Source of the DNA: Bacteroidota bacterium
Lineage (GTDB): Bacteria; Bacteroidota; Bacteroidia; 2-12-FULL-35-15
Direction: 5' to 3'
Length of the DNA: 50,082 bases
NCBI GenBank assembly: GCA_947469885.1
Contig: CANIQT010000012.1
Span: 68,951-119,032, forward strand
Shown here: piece after piece, positions 17,059 through 25,239 of the stretch
Position numbering within the stretch: position 1 is the stretch's first letter
How the letters are laid out: the number at the start of each line of letters is the position of its first letter
Notes under the pieces: model-generated
Database searches by the model: none
What the model saw: the letters and a program-made list of their open reading frames with translations, nothing else
Told to the model about the DNA's origin: nothing
Made by a program: the position numbers and the translations under genes

Positions 17059-17275
17059 CTTACAACTTTACAAATTTAATGGTTTCGCCTTTGTCGGTTT
17101 TAATAAAATATACTCCGCCTTGCAGGTTGGTGATGTTGATGTTGGTTACTACTTCGGCTTTTTGGATAAGTTGCCCATAACCTTTATAGATAGTAATGTA
17201 TATTGTTTCATTAAAAAAACATCCTATCGGAATGAATGGCAGGATTAGGATAAACTGCCATTGGAATTATGTCAG
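17059..17275 (-). pseudogene. Decayed T9SS type A sorting domain
   Basis: Read on the minus strand, this stretch encodes ADIIPMAVYPNPAIHSDRMF, then a frameshift, then ETIYITIYKGYGQLIQKAEV and ITNLQGGVYFIKTDKG, followed by a stop (TAA at 17059-17061). The YPNP start, the GQL.. strand and the GVYFIKT..G end are the hallmarks of a T9SS sorting domain. No complete upstream cargo domain remains, and the frame is broken by a TAA right after a run of T. It lies immediately downstream of the small secreted protein gene (17281-17589). Confidence 0.65.
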
Positions 17276-17280
17276 CAAAA

Positions 17281-17589
17281 CTATTTTACACCACTTTTTT
17301 TGCCTCTTCTTTTGTTTCCGCTGTCGGGAGTAGAAAATCCGTCACCGTCCACTTTGTTTTTGTTTTGTTTTCTGCGTTTGTTCCAGAAAGCGGTGCCATT
17401 GTGTTTCATGTTGGGGTCTTTTTTGGGACTCGCAAAATGGTGCATTTGTTGGCGGGGTTTATTGTCGCGATGAAAAATACGGTGAAAAAAACCTTCTTTT
17501 TTGGCTTTTGTTTCTTTGCCTGCTTCTTGGGCAGAGGCGGTGGTTGCAAGTCCGATAAAAAATAAAGCAATGACAATTATTTTTTTCAT
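17281..17589 (-). CDS. Small basic secreted protein
   Basis: A 102-residue protein with a clean signal peptide (MKKIIVIALFFIGLATTASAQ). The mature part is very basic (ETKAKKEGFFHRIFHRDNKP, NKRRKQNKNKVDGDG, NKRRGKKSGVK) and without recognisable fold. It has its own well-formed promoter (17616-17648). A periplasmic or secreted nucleic-acid- or polyanion-binding role is possible, but only composition supports it. The decayed T9SS domain lies directly after its stop codon, so the gene might be the shortened remainder of a longer exported protein. Confidence 0.7.
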   Translation of the reverse strand: MKKIIVIALFFIGLATTASAQEAGKETKAKKEGFFHRIFHRDNKPRQQMHHFASPKKDPNMKHNGTAFWNKRRKQNKNKVDGDGFSTPDSGNKRRGKKSGVK

Positions 17590-17615
17590 TTAACTGGTAT
17601 TTGTTTTTGTTGTGA

Positions 17616-17648
17616 CAAACGTAATTAAATAATGATACGAAAAACAAA
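17616..17648 (-). promoter_or_regulatory. Full Bacteroidota promoter (TTTG-N21-TACGTTTG)
   Basis: On the minus strand, TTTG (17645-17648) is followed by 21 nt and TACGTTTG (17616-17623). Both elements fit the consensus. The leader to ATG 17589 would be about 23 nt. Confidence 0.6.
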
Positions 17649-17698
17649 TAGATGAAAATAAGTTTTCAAAAATTTCTAAACAATTATTTGTTAGAAAT

Positions 17699-20600
17699 TT
17701 AAAAGTAAGCCCTGAGTTGTGCGCCACCTATGTGTATGGCTTTGGTGCCTTCAGACTTTCGACCATCATAAGTGATGCTAAGTTGAAGATTGGAAGAAAG
17801 ATTTCGTTGGTAAGCAATGCCCCAAGTAATGTTTTGTCCTATTCTAAGTGCATCCAACATTTCGAAAGCGAGAGAAGTGTTTTCAGCCCCGTTGAATTTA
17901 ATTTGAATAAAATTTGCTTTTAAATTAAAACTGCCTTTGTTTAATACGTTCCATTTTATTTCGGTGCCATAGTCTTGCATCGTGGCACGAACAATGGTAT
18001 CGTTTACAGGATTACTTTTATCAGTGTATTTGAAAGCAACACTTATTCTAAATGAAGTATTTGGCTGGTAATTAAATTTTGGTTCGAGGGAATAATAATC
18101 AATGTCAAAATTTCTGGATTCGAACGAGCCCGAATTACTTTTTTTAACTCCAAGAATGCCATCAAAATTCCAACTCAGCTGCTGAACAATATTCCACCGC
18201 ACCCTCACTTCTTCATAAGTGTTTTTTCGTGAATCAATGCCGTTGACATTTAACACTTTGTTTTGATTGTCCTGATACGATAAATCAACACCAAACACCG
18301 AGCTTTGCTGATTAATGGTTAACGTGTTTCGGAATGAAGAGTTAAGTGTTTTGATGGTACTATCGTTTAGCAAAGAATCGTTAATCAATCCTAAAAAAGG
18401 ATTGTAAGCACTAGCCAAACTATCATTGGTTGATTTTCTGTCCACACGATACGAAGTTTGATTGGAGAATCGAGAAACAAACTTTTTAAAACATGTTTTG
18501 GTTTCCCACACCGCAGCAGGTTTCAGGGTAAGTACCTCGCTAAACTGATTGTTGTACGTTTTGATGTAACTGTTTGAAGGTGTAAATACTTTAATATATT
18601 CGCCCTGACTTGGAGTGGGAGCCACTTCAAATTCGCCTATCGTTTTTATCCCATCGTGATTGTAATCTATCCACATATACACCCCAAGTCCGGGGTCCAC
18701 TTTAATGAATGAGTATTCTTTTTTTACTTCTAACCCCGAACCAATTTCGTAAAAAGAACCGGAAGAAATTAATCCTTTAAATAATTTGAAAATGTATTCC
18801 ACCCTTCCAACTAATGAATTGTCGGGCAATTGAGAAGTAACAGCATCAGGCTCTATGGTCAATTTTCGATACGTTACATTTAGTTTCAATTGACTGTTAG
18901 GATTTTTATTTATTTCAAAAAAGCCGGTGTAGTTTTGTGCATGTGTAGATTTTGAAAAGTAATTTGAATGTAACGTGGTATCTGATTTAACAGCAAAGTC
19001 GGTGCGCTCTTTATAATTAACACCATAACGGATTTTGGTAGTATCTGCATTTTGTGCATAAGCCTGCCATTCCCAGAACTGATAACTGTTTGTCATTAAC
19101 AGCTTGGTTGAATCTAGAAATTTATTTTGTTCGTATTCATCTTTCAAACCAATAGTAATCCGTTTTATTTTTTGAGAGATACCACTTTTGTGTCTATAGA
19201 AATTAGTATTGGTGGTACTTTGGGAAGTAAGCAAACTTCCATCGTAATTTATATTGAATCCTTTTTTTGAAATATTAAAACCAGCATTGTGCTTAAATCC
19301 GCTGTAACTTCCCTTTTCAAGGAAGGTGTTGAATCTGTATCCTATTGTACCTAAATCCTTTTTTACCAAACCAACACCTGCTCCAATTATGTGCTGGTCG
19401 TTCGCTATGGCTGTGTTTCCTCTGTTCCAGTCGCGCTCAAATTCCACACTTCTGTAACGCTCAATAGGAGAAAAATATTTTTGAACGTATTCGTAATTGG
19501 CATTGGTAACAAGCACAAATCCTTTGCTAACCGTATCCGAAGAGTTACTGTGCGACAATGGAAGTTTGTTATCAATATTCATTTTCAATCCATAACCTAT
19601 ATCATCATAACTATCCACCGAAGAAAATGTGTTCAGCACATTGTTGGTGAAAGCAGCTTCTATAGCAAGGTTCGTATTTTTATTTATCCTGTATTCCACA
19701 CCTGCCGTTACCATTTGTTTTTTCTTGGGAGTAATAAGTTGCATCACGGGCTCGTAACTTCCATGCAGTGTATCACCATTTAAACTGGGAGCTACCCACT
19801 GAAATACTTTTCCGTTTGCAGCACTGGTAAGCTGATTGTAGTTCCCCCTGCCTGCACCTACATTGCTAAATGTAACCCTGTAATAACTATATAAACTATT
19901 GCTGTCCGGAGTGTAAACAAGAATATCAGGATAAGTAAACGCACCAAATGTGGTATCCATTTTCCGGTACAATATTTCTTTATTGTTGTAAGGAACACTG
20001 TCAATACTTGGAGTAACCGCTCTTGAAAGTGTATCACCTATATTTGATAGCAACAGTTTATCTTCGTCTGATAGTGTTTGTTGCAAAGGCTGGTTTTTAC
20101 TGTCCTGCTCCGAATATACATGGAGATGAAGTTTAATTTTATTTTGTTCGTAATCATTTCCGAAATGAACCAATGAGCGGGCATAGTTTTTATCTGAATA
20201 CTGAAATTCTACCACTATCCTCTTATCTTTTGTAATTAATTGTTTGGCAGTAAAAATAATTTCTCCTGTGTTGTAATTAATAGTATAGTCATTCTCCTGC
20301 CCTCTCTCCATCAGCCTTCCATCAATATATACTTTTTCGGAGCCGGATAAAATAATAATAAATGTTTCGTTTTCGGCACCTCTTAATCGGTAAGGACCTT
20401 GGTTGCTTTCAACTCCTTGTATGGTATTTTTAGCAAACTTTCCTCTCGACACAGCAGCACTAATTGATGTTTTGTAAATGCCTTGTTTTGTTTTGTCTTT
20501 GTTTTCCGCATTGGTTTTTACTGCCGTTGAAAAACTAACTCCTTGTGCTTTTTTATTGAAGTTCATAAAATATCCCGTTGGTCGGGTGAGTTGAAAATCG

Positions 20601-21262
20601 CCTGCAATAAGTTTGGAAGTGGAATTGGACAACTGAATAAATACCTTATCAAACTCTTGCAATTGCTGGGTATTGCCTTCGGGCTGAATGGGAATGTTGT
20701 TATCGGTGGCAGCCATCAGGATGTCGATATTATTATTTAAGTGACCTGATAATTGTAAATTCAAATTGGAGTTCACCACCATGTCCTGATTGTTACCAAC
20801 CGTAAACCCTCTCGAAATACTTCCGCTTTTATTCAGCCCGTCCATTTTAAATATATCATCATTTTTCGATTCGATGTTATAACTGAAAGGGTTTACATTG
20901 CCAAACAAATCGGGCTTTATACGGCTGATGTCTTTGTGTTTGGTTGCCTCCGAAAATAAATACGGAAATGTTTTGTAAGAAGAAATGATGTTGGAAGTGG
21001 CAAGATTATTTTCTGTTAATTTTTTTCTGTTGAATATTATTTTGCCTTCGGCATACTTTATTTTATAAAAAGCAGTGTCCAATAATTTGCCATCGGTGGT
21101 AGCTAAAGTAACCGAGCCGGGAACAATACTAAGCGTATCGAGTTGAATGGTATCGTTGAGTACAGACAGTTGTTTGGTACGAACGGTGCCTGCAACCTGC
21201 GAATAACTGCTGTTGCAGCCCCAACAGATTAATAAAAGATATATATATATTCTAAATTTCAC
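17699..21262 (-). CDS. Very large putative outer-membrane beta-barrel protein
   Basis: About 1187 residues. I place the start at GTG 21262 (VKFRIYIYLLLICWGC...SYSQ as signal peptide); an alternative TTG lies at 21289. The N-terminal region (to ~400) contains IISSYKTFPYLFSEATK, SGSISRGFTVGNNQD, and a conserved block YRLRGAENETFIIILSGSEK, VYIDGRLMERGQENDYTINY and GEIIFTAKQLI. The rest alternates polar and hydrophobic residues with many aromatic strand ends and finishes in SITYDGRKSEGTKAIHIGGA then QLRAYF, ending with Phe, as outer-membrane barrels do. Conserved in Bacteroidota as far as I recognise, function unknown. It diverges from the ExoIII gene. Confidence 0.75.
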   Translation of the reverse strand: MKFRIYIYLLLICWGCNSSYSQVAGTVRTKQLSVLNDTIQLDTLSIVPGSVTLATTDGKLLDTAFYKIKYAEGKIIFNRKKLTENNLATSNIISSYKTFPYLFSEATKHKDISRIKPDLFGNVNPFSYNIESKNDDIFKMDGLNKSGSISRGFTVGNNQDMVVNSNLNLQLSGHLNNNIDILMAATDNNIPIQPEGNTQQLQEFDKVFIQLSNSTSKLIAGDFQLTRPTGYFMNFNKKAQGVSFSTAVKTNAENKDKTKQGIYKTSISAAVSRGKFAKNTIQGVESNQGPYRLRGAENETFIIILSGSEKVYIDGRLMERGQENDYTINYNTGEIIFTAKQLITKDKRIVVEFQYSDKNYARSLVHFGNDYEQNKIKLHLHVYSEQDSKNQPLQQTLSDEDKLLLSNIGDTLSRAVTPSIDSVPYNNKEILYRKMDTTFGAFTYPDILVYTPDSNSLYSYYRVTFSNVGAGRGNYNQLTSAANGKVFQWVAPSLNGDTLHGSYEPVMQLITPKKKQMVTAGVEYRINKNTNLAIEAAFTNNVLNTFSSVDSYDDIGYGLKMNIDNKLPLSHSNSSDTVSKGFVLVTNANYEYVQKYFSPIERYRSVEFERDWNRGNTAIANDQHIIGAGVGLVKKDLGTIGYRFNTFLEKGSYSGFKHNAGFNISKKGFNINYDGSLLTSQSTTNTNFYRHKSGISQKIKRITIGLKDEYEQNKFLDSTKLLMTNSYQFWEWQAYAQNADTTKIRYGVNYKERTDFAVKSDTTLHSNYFSKSTHAQNYTGFFEINKNPNSQLKLNVTYRKLTIEPDAVTSQLPDNSLVGRVEYIFKLFKGLISSGSFYEIGSGLEVKKEYSFIKVDPGLGVYMWIDYNHDGIKTIGEFEVAPTPSQGEYIKVFTPSNSYIKTYNNQFSEVLTLKPAAVWETKTCFKKFVSRFSNQTSYRVDRKSTNDSLASAYNPFLGLINDSLLNDSTIKTLNSSFRNTLTINQQSSVFGVDLSYQDNQNKVLNVNGIDSRKNTYEEVRVRWNIVQQLSWNFDGILGVKKSNSGSFESRNFDIDYYSLEPKFNYQPNTSFRISVAFKYTDKSNPVNDTIVRATMQDYGTEIKWNVLNKGSFNLKANFIQIKFNGAENTSLAFEMLDALRIGQNITWGIAYQRNLSSNLQLSITYDGRKSEGTKAIHIGGAQLRAYF

Positions 21263-21304
21263 AGATTTAAAAGTACTAATTATGTGCAAACAAAATCCTT
21301 TTTA

Positions 21305-21312
21305 TACTTTTG
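21305..21312 (+). promoter_or_regulatory. -7 element TACTTTTG for the exonuclease III gene
   Basis: TACTTTTG fits TAnnTTTG and ends 23 nt before ATG 21336, giving a leader of about 20 nt. Confidence 0.5.
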
Positions 21313-21335
21313 TTCTCTACTACTAACGAAAAAAG

Positions 21336-22103
21336 ATGAAAAAAATTGTGTCGTACAACTTAAATGGTATTCGTTCTGCCATAAGTAAAGGTTTAATGGA
21401 TTGGGTCAAAGTTACAAATCCTGACATACTTTGTGTGCAGGAATTGAAAGCAGAGCCCGGACAACTGGATTTGAAGGTGTTTGAAGAGGCTGGATATTAT
21501 CACTACTGGTTTCCTGCACAGAAAAAGGGATACAGTGGTGTGGCTATTTTTACAAAACAAAAACCCGACCACGTAGAATATGGTTGCGGTATTGCTGAAT
21601 ATGATTTTGAAGGTCGGGTTATTCGGGCTGATTATGGTAATGTGTCGGTGATGAGTGTGTATCACCCAAGCGGAACTAGCGGAGAAGAGCGGCAGGCATT
21701 TAAAATGAAATGGTTGAGTGATTTTCACAAATATATTGACAACTTAAAAAAACAACGTCCAAATCTTATCATCTGTGGCGATTATAATATTTGTCATCAG
21801 CCCATAGATATTCATAACCCTATAAGTAATGCAAAAAGCAGCGGGTTTTTGCCCGAAGAAAGAGCATGGATAGATGCTTTTATGAAGTCGGGGTTTACCG
21901 ATAGTTTCCGTCACTTTAATAAAGAGCCGCATAATTATACATGGTGGACGTTCAGGCAAAATGCACGTGCACGAAATTTGGGGTGGAGAATAGATTATAA
22001 TTTAGTGAGTTCACCTCTTCATGATAAAATGAAGCGGGCAGTGATTTTGCCTGAGGCAAAACATTCTGACCATTGTCCGGTGGTATTAGAAATTGATTTT
22101 TAA
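21336..22103 (+). CDS. xth: Exodeoxyribonuclease III
   Basis: A 255-residue member of the exonuclease III/AP endonuclease family that cuts DNA at abasic sites and degrades 3' ends in base excision repair. Motifs in order are SYNLNGIRSAI, CVQELKAEPGQ (metal-binding Glu), YSGVAIFTKQKP, VYHPSGTSG, CGDYNICHQPIDIHNP (catalytic Asp/Asn), the GFTDSFRHFNKEPHNYTWW segment, GWRIDYNLVS, and the C-terminal SDHCPVVLEI with catalytic His. Length matches the family (about 255-268). It is followed by dCMP deaminase and MutY genes, giving a small DNA-maintenance cluster. Confidence 0.95.
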   Translation: MKKIVSYNLNGIRSAISKGLMDWVKVTNPDILCVQELKAEPGQLDLKVFEEAGYYHYWFPAQKKGYSGVAIFTKQKPDHVEYGCGIAEYDFEGRVIRADYGNVSVMSVYHPSGTSGEERQAFKMKWLSDFHKYIDNLKKQRPNLIICGDYNICHQPIDIHNPISNAKSSGFLPEERAWIDAFMKSGFTDSFRHFNKEPHNYTWWTFRQNARARNLGWRIDYNLVSSPLHDKMKRAVILPEAKHSDHCPVVLEIDF

Positions 22104-22150
22104 ATACCTTTGCACCGATAAATAAAAACAAATTTAACTACATAGTATTT

Positions 22151-22202
22151 CACACCACGGCTCCCCTCCCCTTTTTTCAAGAGGAGGGGTCGGGGGTGAG
22201 GT
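22151..22202 (+). repeat. GC-rich palindromic intergenic repeat
   Basis: ACACCACGGCTCCCCTCCCC and AGGAGGGGTCGGGGGTGAG form a stem with a TTTTTTCA loop region. It resembles the CCTCACCCC...GGAGAGGGG class also seen at 35853-35884. It ends 9 bp before the dCMP deaminase start codon, so it lies in that leader. Confidence 0.7.
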
Positions 22203-22211
22203 CTCAAAAAA

Positions 22212-22679
22212 ATGAGCAAACCAACTTTTGATGATATATATATGGAACTGGCCGAAAACCTTTCCAAACGTTCGCATTGTGTGAAAGCAAAAGTAGGGGC
22301 GGTGCTAACCAAAGACACTCGAATTATTTCGGTGGGCTATAACGGACCTCCCGCAGGAACACATAATTGCGATACTGAATTTGGTGAGCAGGGTTGCCCT
22401 CGCGATAGTAAAGGCAGTTGTTCGTTGGCATTGCATGCCGAACAAAATGCTATTTTGTATGCTTCCAAAAATAATGTTTCAATACAGGATTGTACCCTCT
22501 ATGTCACACTTTCGCCCTGCATTGCCTGTGCGCGAATTATATTTACAATTGGTATTAAAAAAGTGTTTTACATTAATTCGTACGCTGAATATAAAGGACT
22601 GGCATCGGACGAAGGGGTTGATTTTCTGAGGAAGTTTGGTGTGGAGGTAGTGAAATATCTGCCAACGGCACACGAATGA
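22212..22679 (+). CDS. dCMP deaminase family protein
   Basis: A 155-residue zinc-dependent deaminase converting dCMP to dUMP, feeding dTMP synthesis. The zinc site is visible as HAEQNA (His75, catalytic Glu77) and SPCIACARII (Cys103, Cys106). Upstream segments SHCVKAKVGAVLTKDTRIIS and GYNGPPAGTHNCD are typical of this family (ComEB-like). The stop overlaps the mutY start by 4 nt (ATGA), so the two are translationally coupled. Confidence 0.92.
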   Translation: MSKPTFDDIYMELAENLSKRSHCVKAKVGAVLTKDTRIISVGYNGPPAGTHNCDTEFGEQGCPRDSKGSCSLALHAEQNAILYASKNNVSIQDCTLYVTLSPCIACARIIFTIGIKKVFYINSYAEYKGLASDEGVDFLRKFGVEVVKYLPTAHE

Positions 22680-23728
22680 ATTTGTTTTCCAAAAAAATTA
22701 TAAGTTGGTTCCATACCAACAAACGCGACCTGCCCTGGCGAAACACAAAGGATGCTTACCTCATCTGGCTGTCCGAAATTATTTTGCAGCAAACCAGAGT
22801 GGATCAGGGAATGAGTTATTACCTCAAATTTGCAAAAACATTTCCTACGGTTAAACATCTTGCAAAAGCAGATAACGATGAGGTGATGAAGCTCTGGCAA
22901 GGACTCGGTTATTATTCGCGTGCAAGAAATTTGCATACTACCTCCAAAATAATTTCTCAAAAGTATAAAGGTAAATTTCCAAGTGAGTATTCCGAAATCC
23001 TTGCGCTGAAAGGAGTTGGGGAATATACGGCTGCTGCCATTGCTTCGTTTGCTTTCGATAAACCGCATGCGGTGGTAGATGGCAATGTGTTTCGATTGCT
23101 TTCAAGAGTTTTCGGAATTGAAACTCCTATTGATTCATCGCAAGGCAAAAAAGAATTTACTTCACTTGCAAATGAGTTGCTGGATAAAAAAAATGCGGCA
23201 GCGCATAACCAAGCTATAATGGAATTTGGGGCGATGCAGTGCAAACCTGTCAGTCCCTATTGTGGTGTTTGCCCGTTGAATACCATGTGTGTGGCATACG
23301 AGAAAAAGTTGGTTAGTGTGTTGCCTGTGAAAGAGAAAAAAACAAAAGTGCGCAACAGGTATTTTAATTATGTGGTGTTGAATTATAAAGGGACAACTGC
23401 AATAAATAAACGAACCGGAAAAGATATATGGACCAACTTGTATGATTTTCCTTTAATAGAAACAAAAAAAGAATTTTCGGAAGAAGAATTTTTGGGGAGT
23501 AAAGAATGGAAAAGTTTTATTGAAAAAAATAAGTATTCTATAAAAAGTGTTTCAAAAGTTTACAAACATATTTTGAGCCATCAAAAAATATATGCCCGGT
23601 TTTGGGAAATTGTTTGTACTATTCCTCTCGAAAAAATAATTGGTGATACAGCAATTGTTATTAAACAAAAAGATATTCATCAATATGCTGTTCCGAGGTT
23701 GATAGAGAATTATTTGGAGGGGAAATAA
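22676..23728 (+). CDS. mutY: A/G-specific adenine glycosylase MutY
   Basis: A 350-residue glycosylase that removes adenine opposite 8-oxoguanine. Catalytic Glu34 is in WLSEIILQQTRVDQG, the helix-hairpin-helix is LKGVGEYTAAAI (111-122), and the catalytic Asp135 is in VVDGNVFRLLSRVFG. The [4Fe-4S] loop has Cys189, Cys196, Cys199 and Cys205 (C-x6-C-x2-C-x5-C). From about 225 there is a Nudix-like C-terminal recognition domain (RYFNYVVLNYKG, WTNLYDFPLIET, YKHILSHQKIYARFWEIV). Length fits the family. It is coupled to the dCMP deaminase gene and followed directly by a terminator. Confidence 0.95.
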   Translation: MNLFSKKIISWFHTNKRDLPWRNTKDAYLIWLSEIILQQTRVDQGMSYYLKFAKTFPTVKHLAKADNDEVMKLWQGLGYYSRARNLHTTSKIISQKYKGKFPSEYSEILALKGVGEYTAAAIASFAFDKPHAVVDGNVFRLLSRVFGIETPIDSSQGKKEFTSLANELLDKKNAAAHNQAIMEFGAMQCKPVSPYCGVCPLNTMCVAYEKKLVSVLPVKEKKTKVRNRYFNYVVLNYKGTTAINKRTGKDIWTNLYDFPLIETKKEFSEEEFLGSKEWKSFIEKNKYSIKSVSKVYKHILSHQKIYARFWEIVCTIPLEKIIGDTAIVIKQKDIHQYAVPRLIENYLEGK

Positions 23729-23729
23729 A

Positions 23730-23757
23730 AAAAGCTCCGAATTTCTTCGAAGCTTTT
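23730..23757. terminator. Bidirectional intrinsic terminator after mutY
   Basis: AAAAGCTCCGAA, a TTTC loop and TTCGAAGCTTTT form a hairpin with A-tract and T-tract on the two sides, so it can end both mutY and the convergent gene at 23784-24455. Confidence 0.75.
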
Positions 23758-23783
23758 CCTGACTCTTGGTTCTTATCTTTCTC

Positions 23784-24455
23784 TTAAATTATCGGGCTTG
23801 CAATAATTGGCGACATTGGACCATCTCCGCTGTCGTTGCTGAAACAAACAGCAACATAAGCAATTTTACCAATCTGGTCTTCGGTAAAAGGAATATCAAA
23901 ATTCATTGACCCCACTGTCATATCCAGCCTGAGTAAATCAATGGTTGGAGGAGTGGCGGTTGCAATAAGCACCAGCAAAAACACTTTTATCCTTCTCACA
24001 TCTGTAGGTTTTCCTGCTTTTGTGGGGTTTGCAGCATCCCACACGCGGTATTCATTATTCAAATGATGAGCTGCTTTTAAGGCAACTATTGCCTGTTGTT
24101 CGGGTGCAGGTATGTTGGCTCTTGGTGAGGCATCTTTATGAATATCGAAAATAATATAATCCATTTCGGTGAGCACCAATGCAGGATTATTTTTTAGCTG
24201 TTGTTTCAAACCATCGCAGTAAGCTTTGGTGTTGCGATACAACAAATTAATTTGAGCTACCGTTAATCTTCCATAGGTGGCAGGTGCAAGATAAGCACTG
24301 TAAGCCGGACTCCATGCCGCCAGCAAAGCGGTTAAATCTGTTACCTGTTGTGCGGTTAATCCAAGTCGGGTGGCAGTACCTGCCACAATAGCATAAGGTA
24401 CCATTAGGGTAATGTAAATGTTGTAAAATACGATTGTTTTGGAATAGTTAATCAT
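23784..24455 (-). CDS. Hypothetical protein with helical N-terminus and Fn3-like tail
   Basis: A 223-residue protein. The first ~35 residues are hydrophobic (YSKTIVFYNIYITLMVPYAI), possibly a membrane or signal segment, or an early start. Then comes an Ala/Leu-rich helical region (LTAQQVTDLTALLAAWSPAY, LYRNTKAYCDGLKQQLKN) and a beta-rich end (MNFDIPFTEDQIGKIAYVAV, CFSNDSGDGPMSPIIASPII) that resembles a fibronectin III-like strand pattern. I do not recognise a family. It follows the XRE regulator after 47 bp on the same strand, so the regulator may control it. Confidence 0.6.
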   Translation of the reverse strand: MINYSKTIVFYNIYITLMVPYAIVAGTATRLGLTAQQVTDLTALLAAWSPAYSAYLAPATYGRLTVAQINLLYRNTKAYCDGLKQQLKNNPALVLTEMDYIIFDIHKDASPRANIPAPEQQAIVALKAAHHLNNEYRVWDAANPTKAGKPTDVRRIKVFLLVLIATATPPTIDLLRLDMTVGSMNFDIPFTEDQIGKIAYVAVCFSNDSGDGPMSPIIASPII

Positions 24456-24502
24456 GGTCTTTGGTTTTGGTTTTTAGTTTATTTATTTGTTTGTTGTTAT
24501 TT

Positions 24503-24808
24503 TTAGCTTGTCGAAGTATCATTATCTTCTTTTTGTTTTCGCAAAAAATCCTCTTCTATTTTTTTGCGCACTTTGGCAACTACTGTAGTGTAATATTTGC
24601 CAATGTCGGAGTTGAGATAAATCAAAATATCTACCAGAGTTTCTCTTCTTACATTTTCTCCTCTTTCATACCTTCCATATTGCCCCTTTGTCATCCCTTT
24701 GGCTTGTTCAAAAGCATATTGCGTTTTGTGACCTGCTGCTATCCGCAACTCTTTCATCACCTCTCCCGATTCAATTTTAAAATATAATTTACCTTTTTCC
24801 GAATTCAT
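24503..24808 (-). CDS. XRE-family helix-turn-helix protein
   Basis: A 101-residue DNA-binding protein. ATG 24808 (MNSEKGKLYFKIESGEV) is preferred over an in-frame TTG at 24817. The HTH is seen in VMKELRIAAGHKTQYAFEQA and KGMTKGQYGRYERGENVRR, then ETLVDILIYLN; the C-terminal part is charged and helical (KVRKKIEEDFLRKQKED). The arrangement matches Cro/CI-type regulators. Its likely targets are its own operon (with 23784-24455), but no operator is visible. Confidence 0.75.
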   Translation of the reverse strand: MNSEKGKLYFKIESGEVMKELRIAAGHKTQYAFEQAKGMTKGQYGRYERGENVRRETLVDILIYLNSDIGKYYTTVVAKVRKKIEEDFLRKQKEDNDTSTS

Positions 24809-24977
24809 TCGGGGCAAAATACAGGATAAAAAAAATTCTAGTTAGTGACTTATAAGTAGTATTTTAAAAACAACACATTATTTCTGAAAGGTGTTTATCA
24901 AAAAACAGAAAACCCAAAACACTAACACATTGATTTTTAGCAAAAATCCCATTAAAACTCGTATAAATACTTTTAGA

Positions 24978-25208
24978 ACCAAAAGTTCAAACTTTGGTTT
25001 CAAACATTCCATCTTTGGCTTTAAATGTTTCAACTTTCGTTTCAAACACTCCACCTTTGGCTTCAAATGTTCAACCTTTCACACCAAAGTTCCAACCATT
25101 CACACCAAATGTTCGACCTTTCACACCAAAGTTCCAATCTTTCACACCAAAGTTTCAACCATTAACACCAAATGTTCAACCGTTCACACCAAAAGTTCAA
25201 TCTTTCAC
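24978..25208 (+). repeat. Intergenic tandem array B, period 21 bp, eleven units
   Basis: Eleven contiguous units of exactly 21 bp, degenerate, of the type ACCAAAGTTCAACCTTTCAC plus one base. Early units (24978-25061) have TTCAAA in place of ACCAAA; the later ones are more uniform. All three plus frames and a minus frame stay partly open across the array, as expected for a period divisible by three. No spacers, no start signals; not coding and not CRISPR. The 930-bp gap 24818-25747 holds only this array and the inverted-repeat element described next. Confidence 0.88.
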
Positions 25209-25239
25209 TTCAAAACATTTTATATGGGAATTAGGGGGA

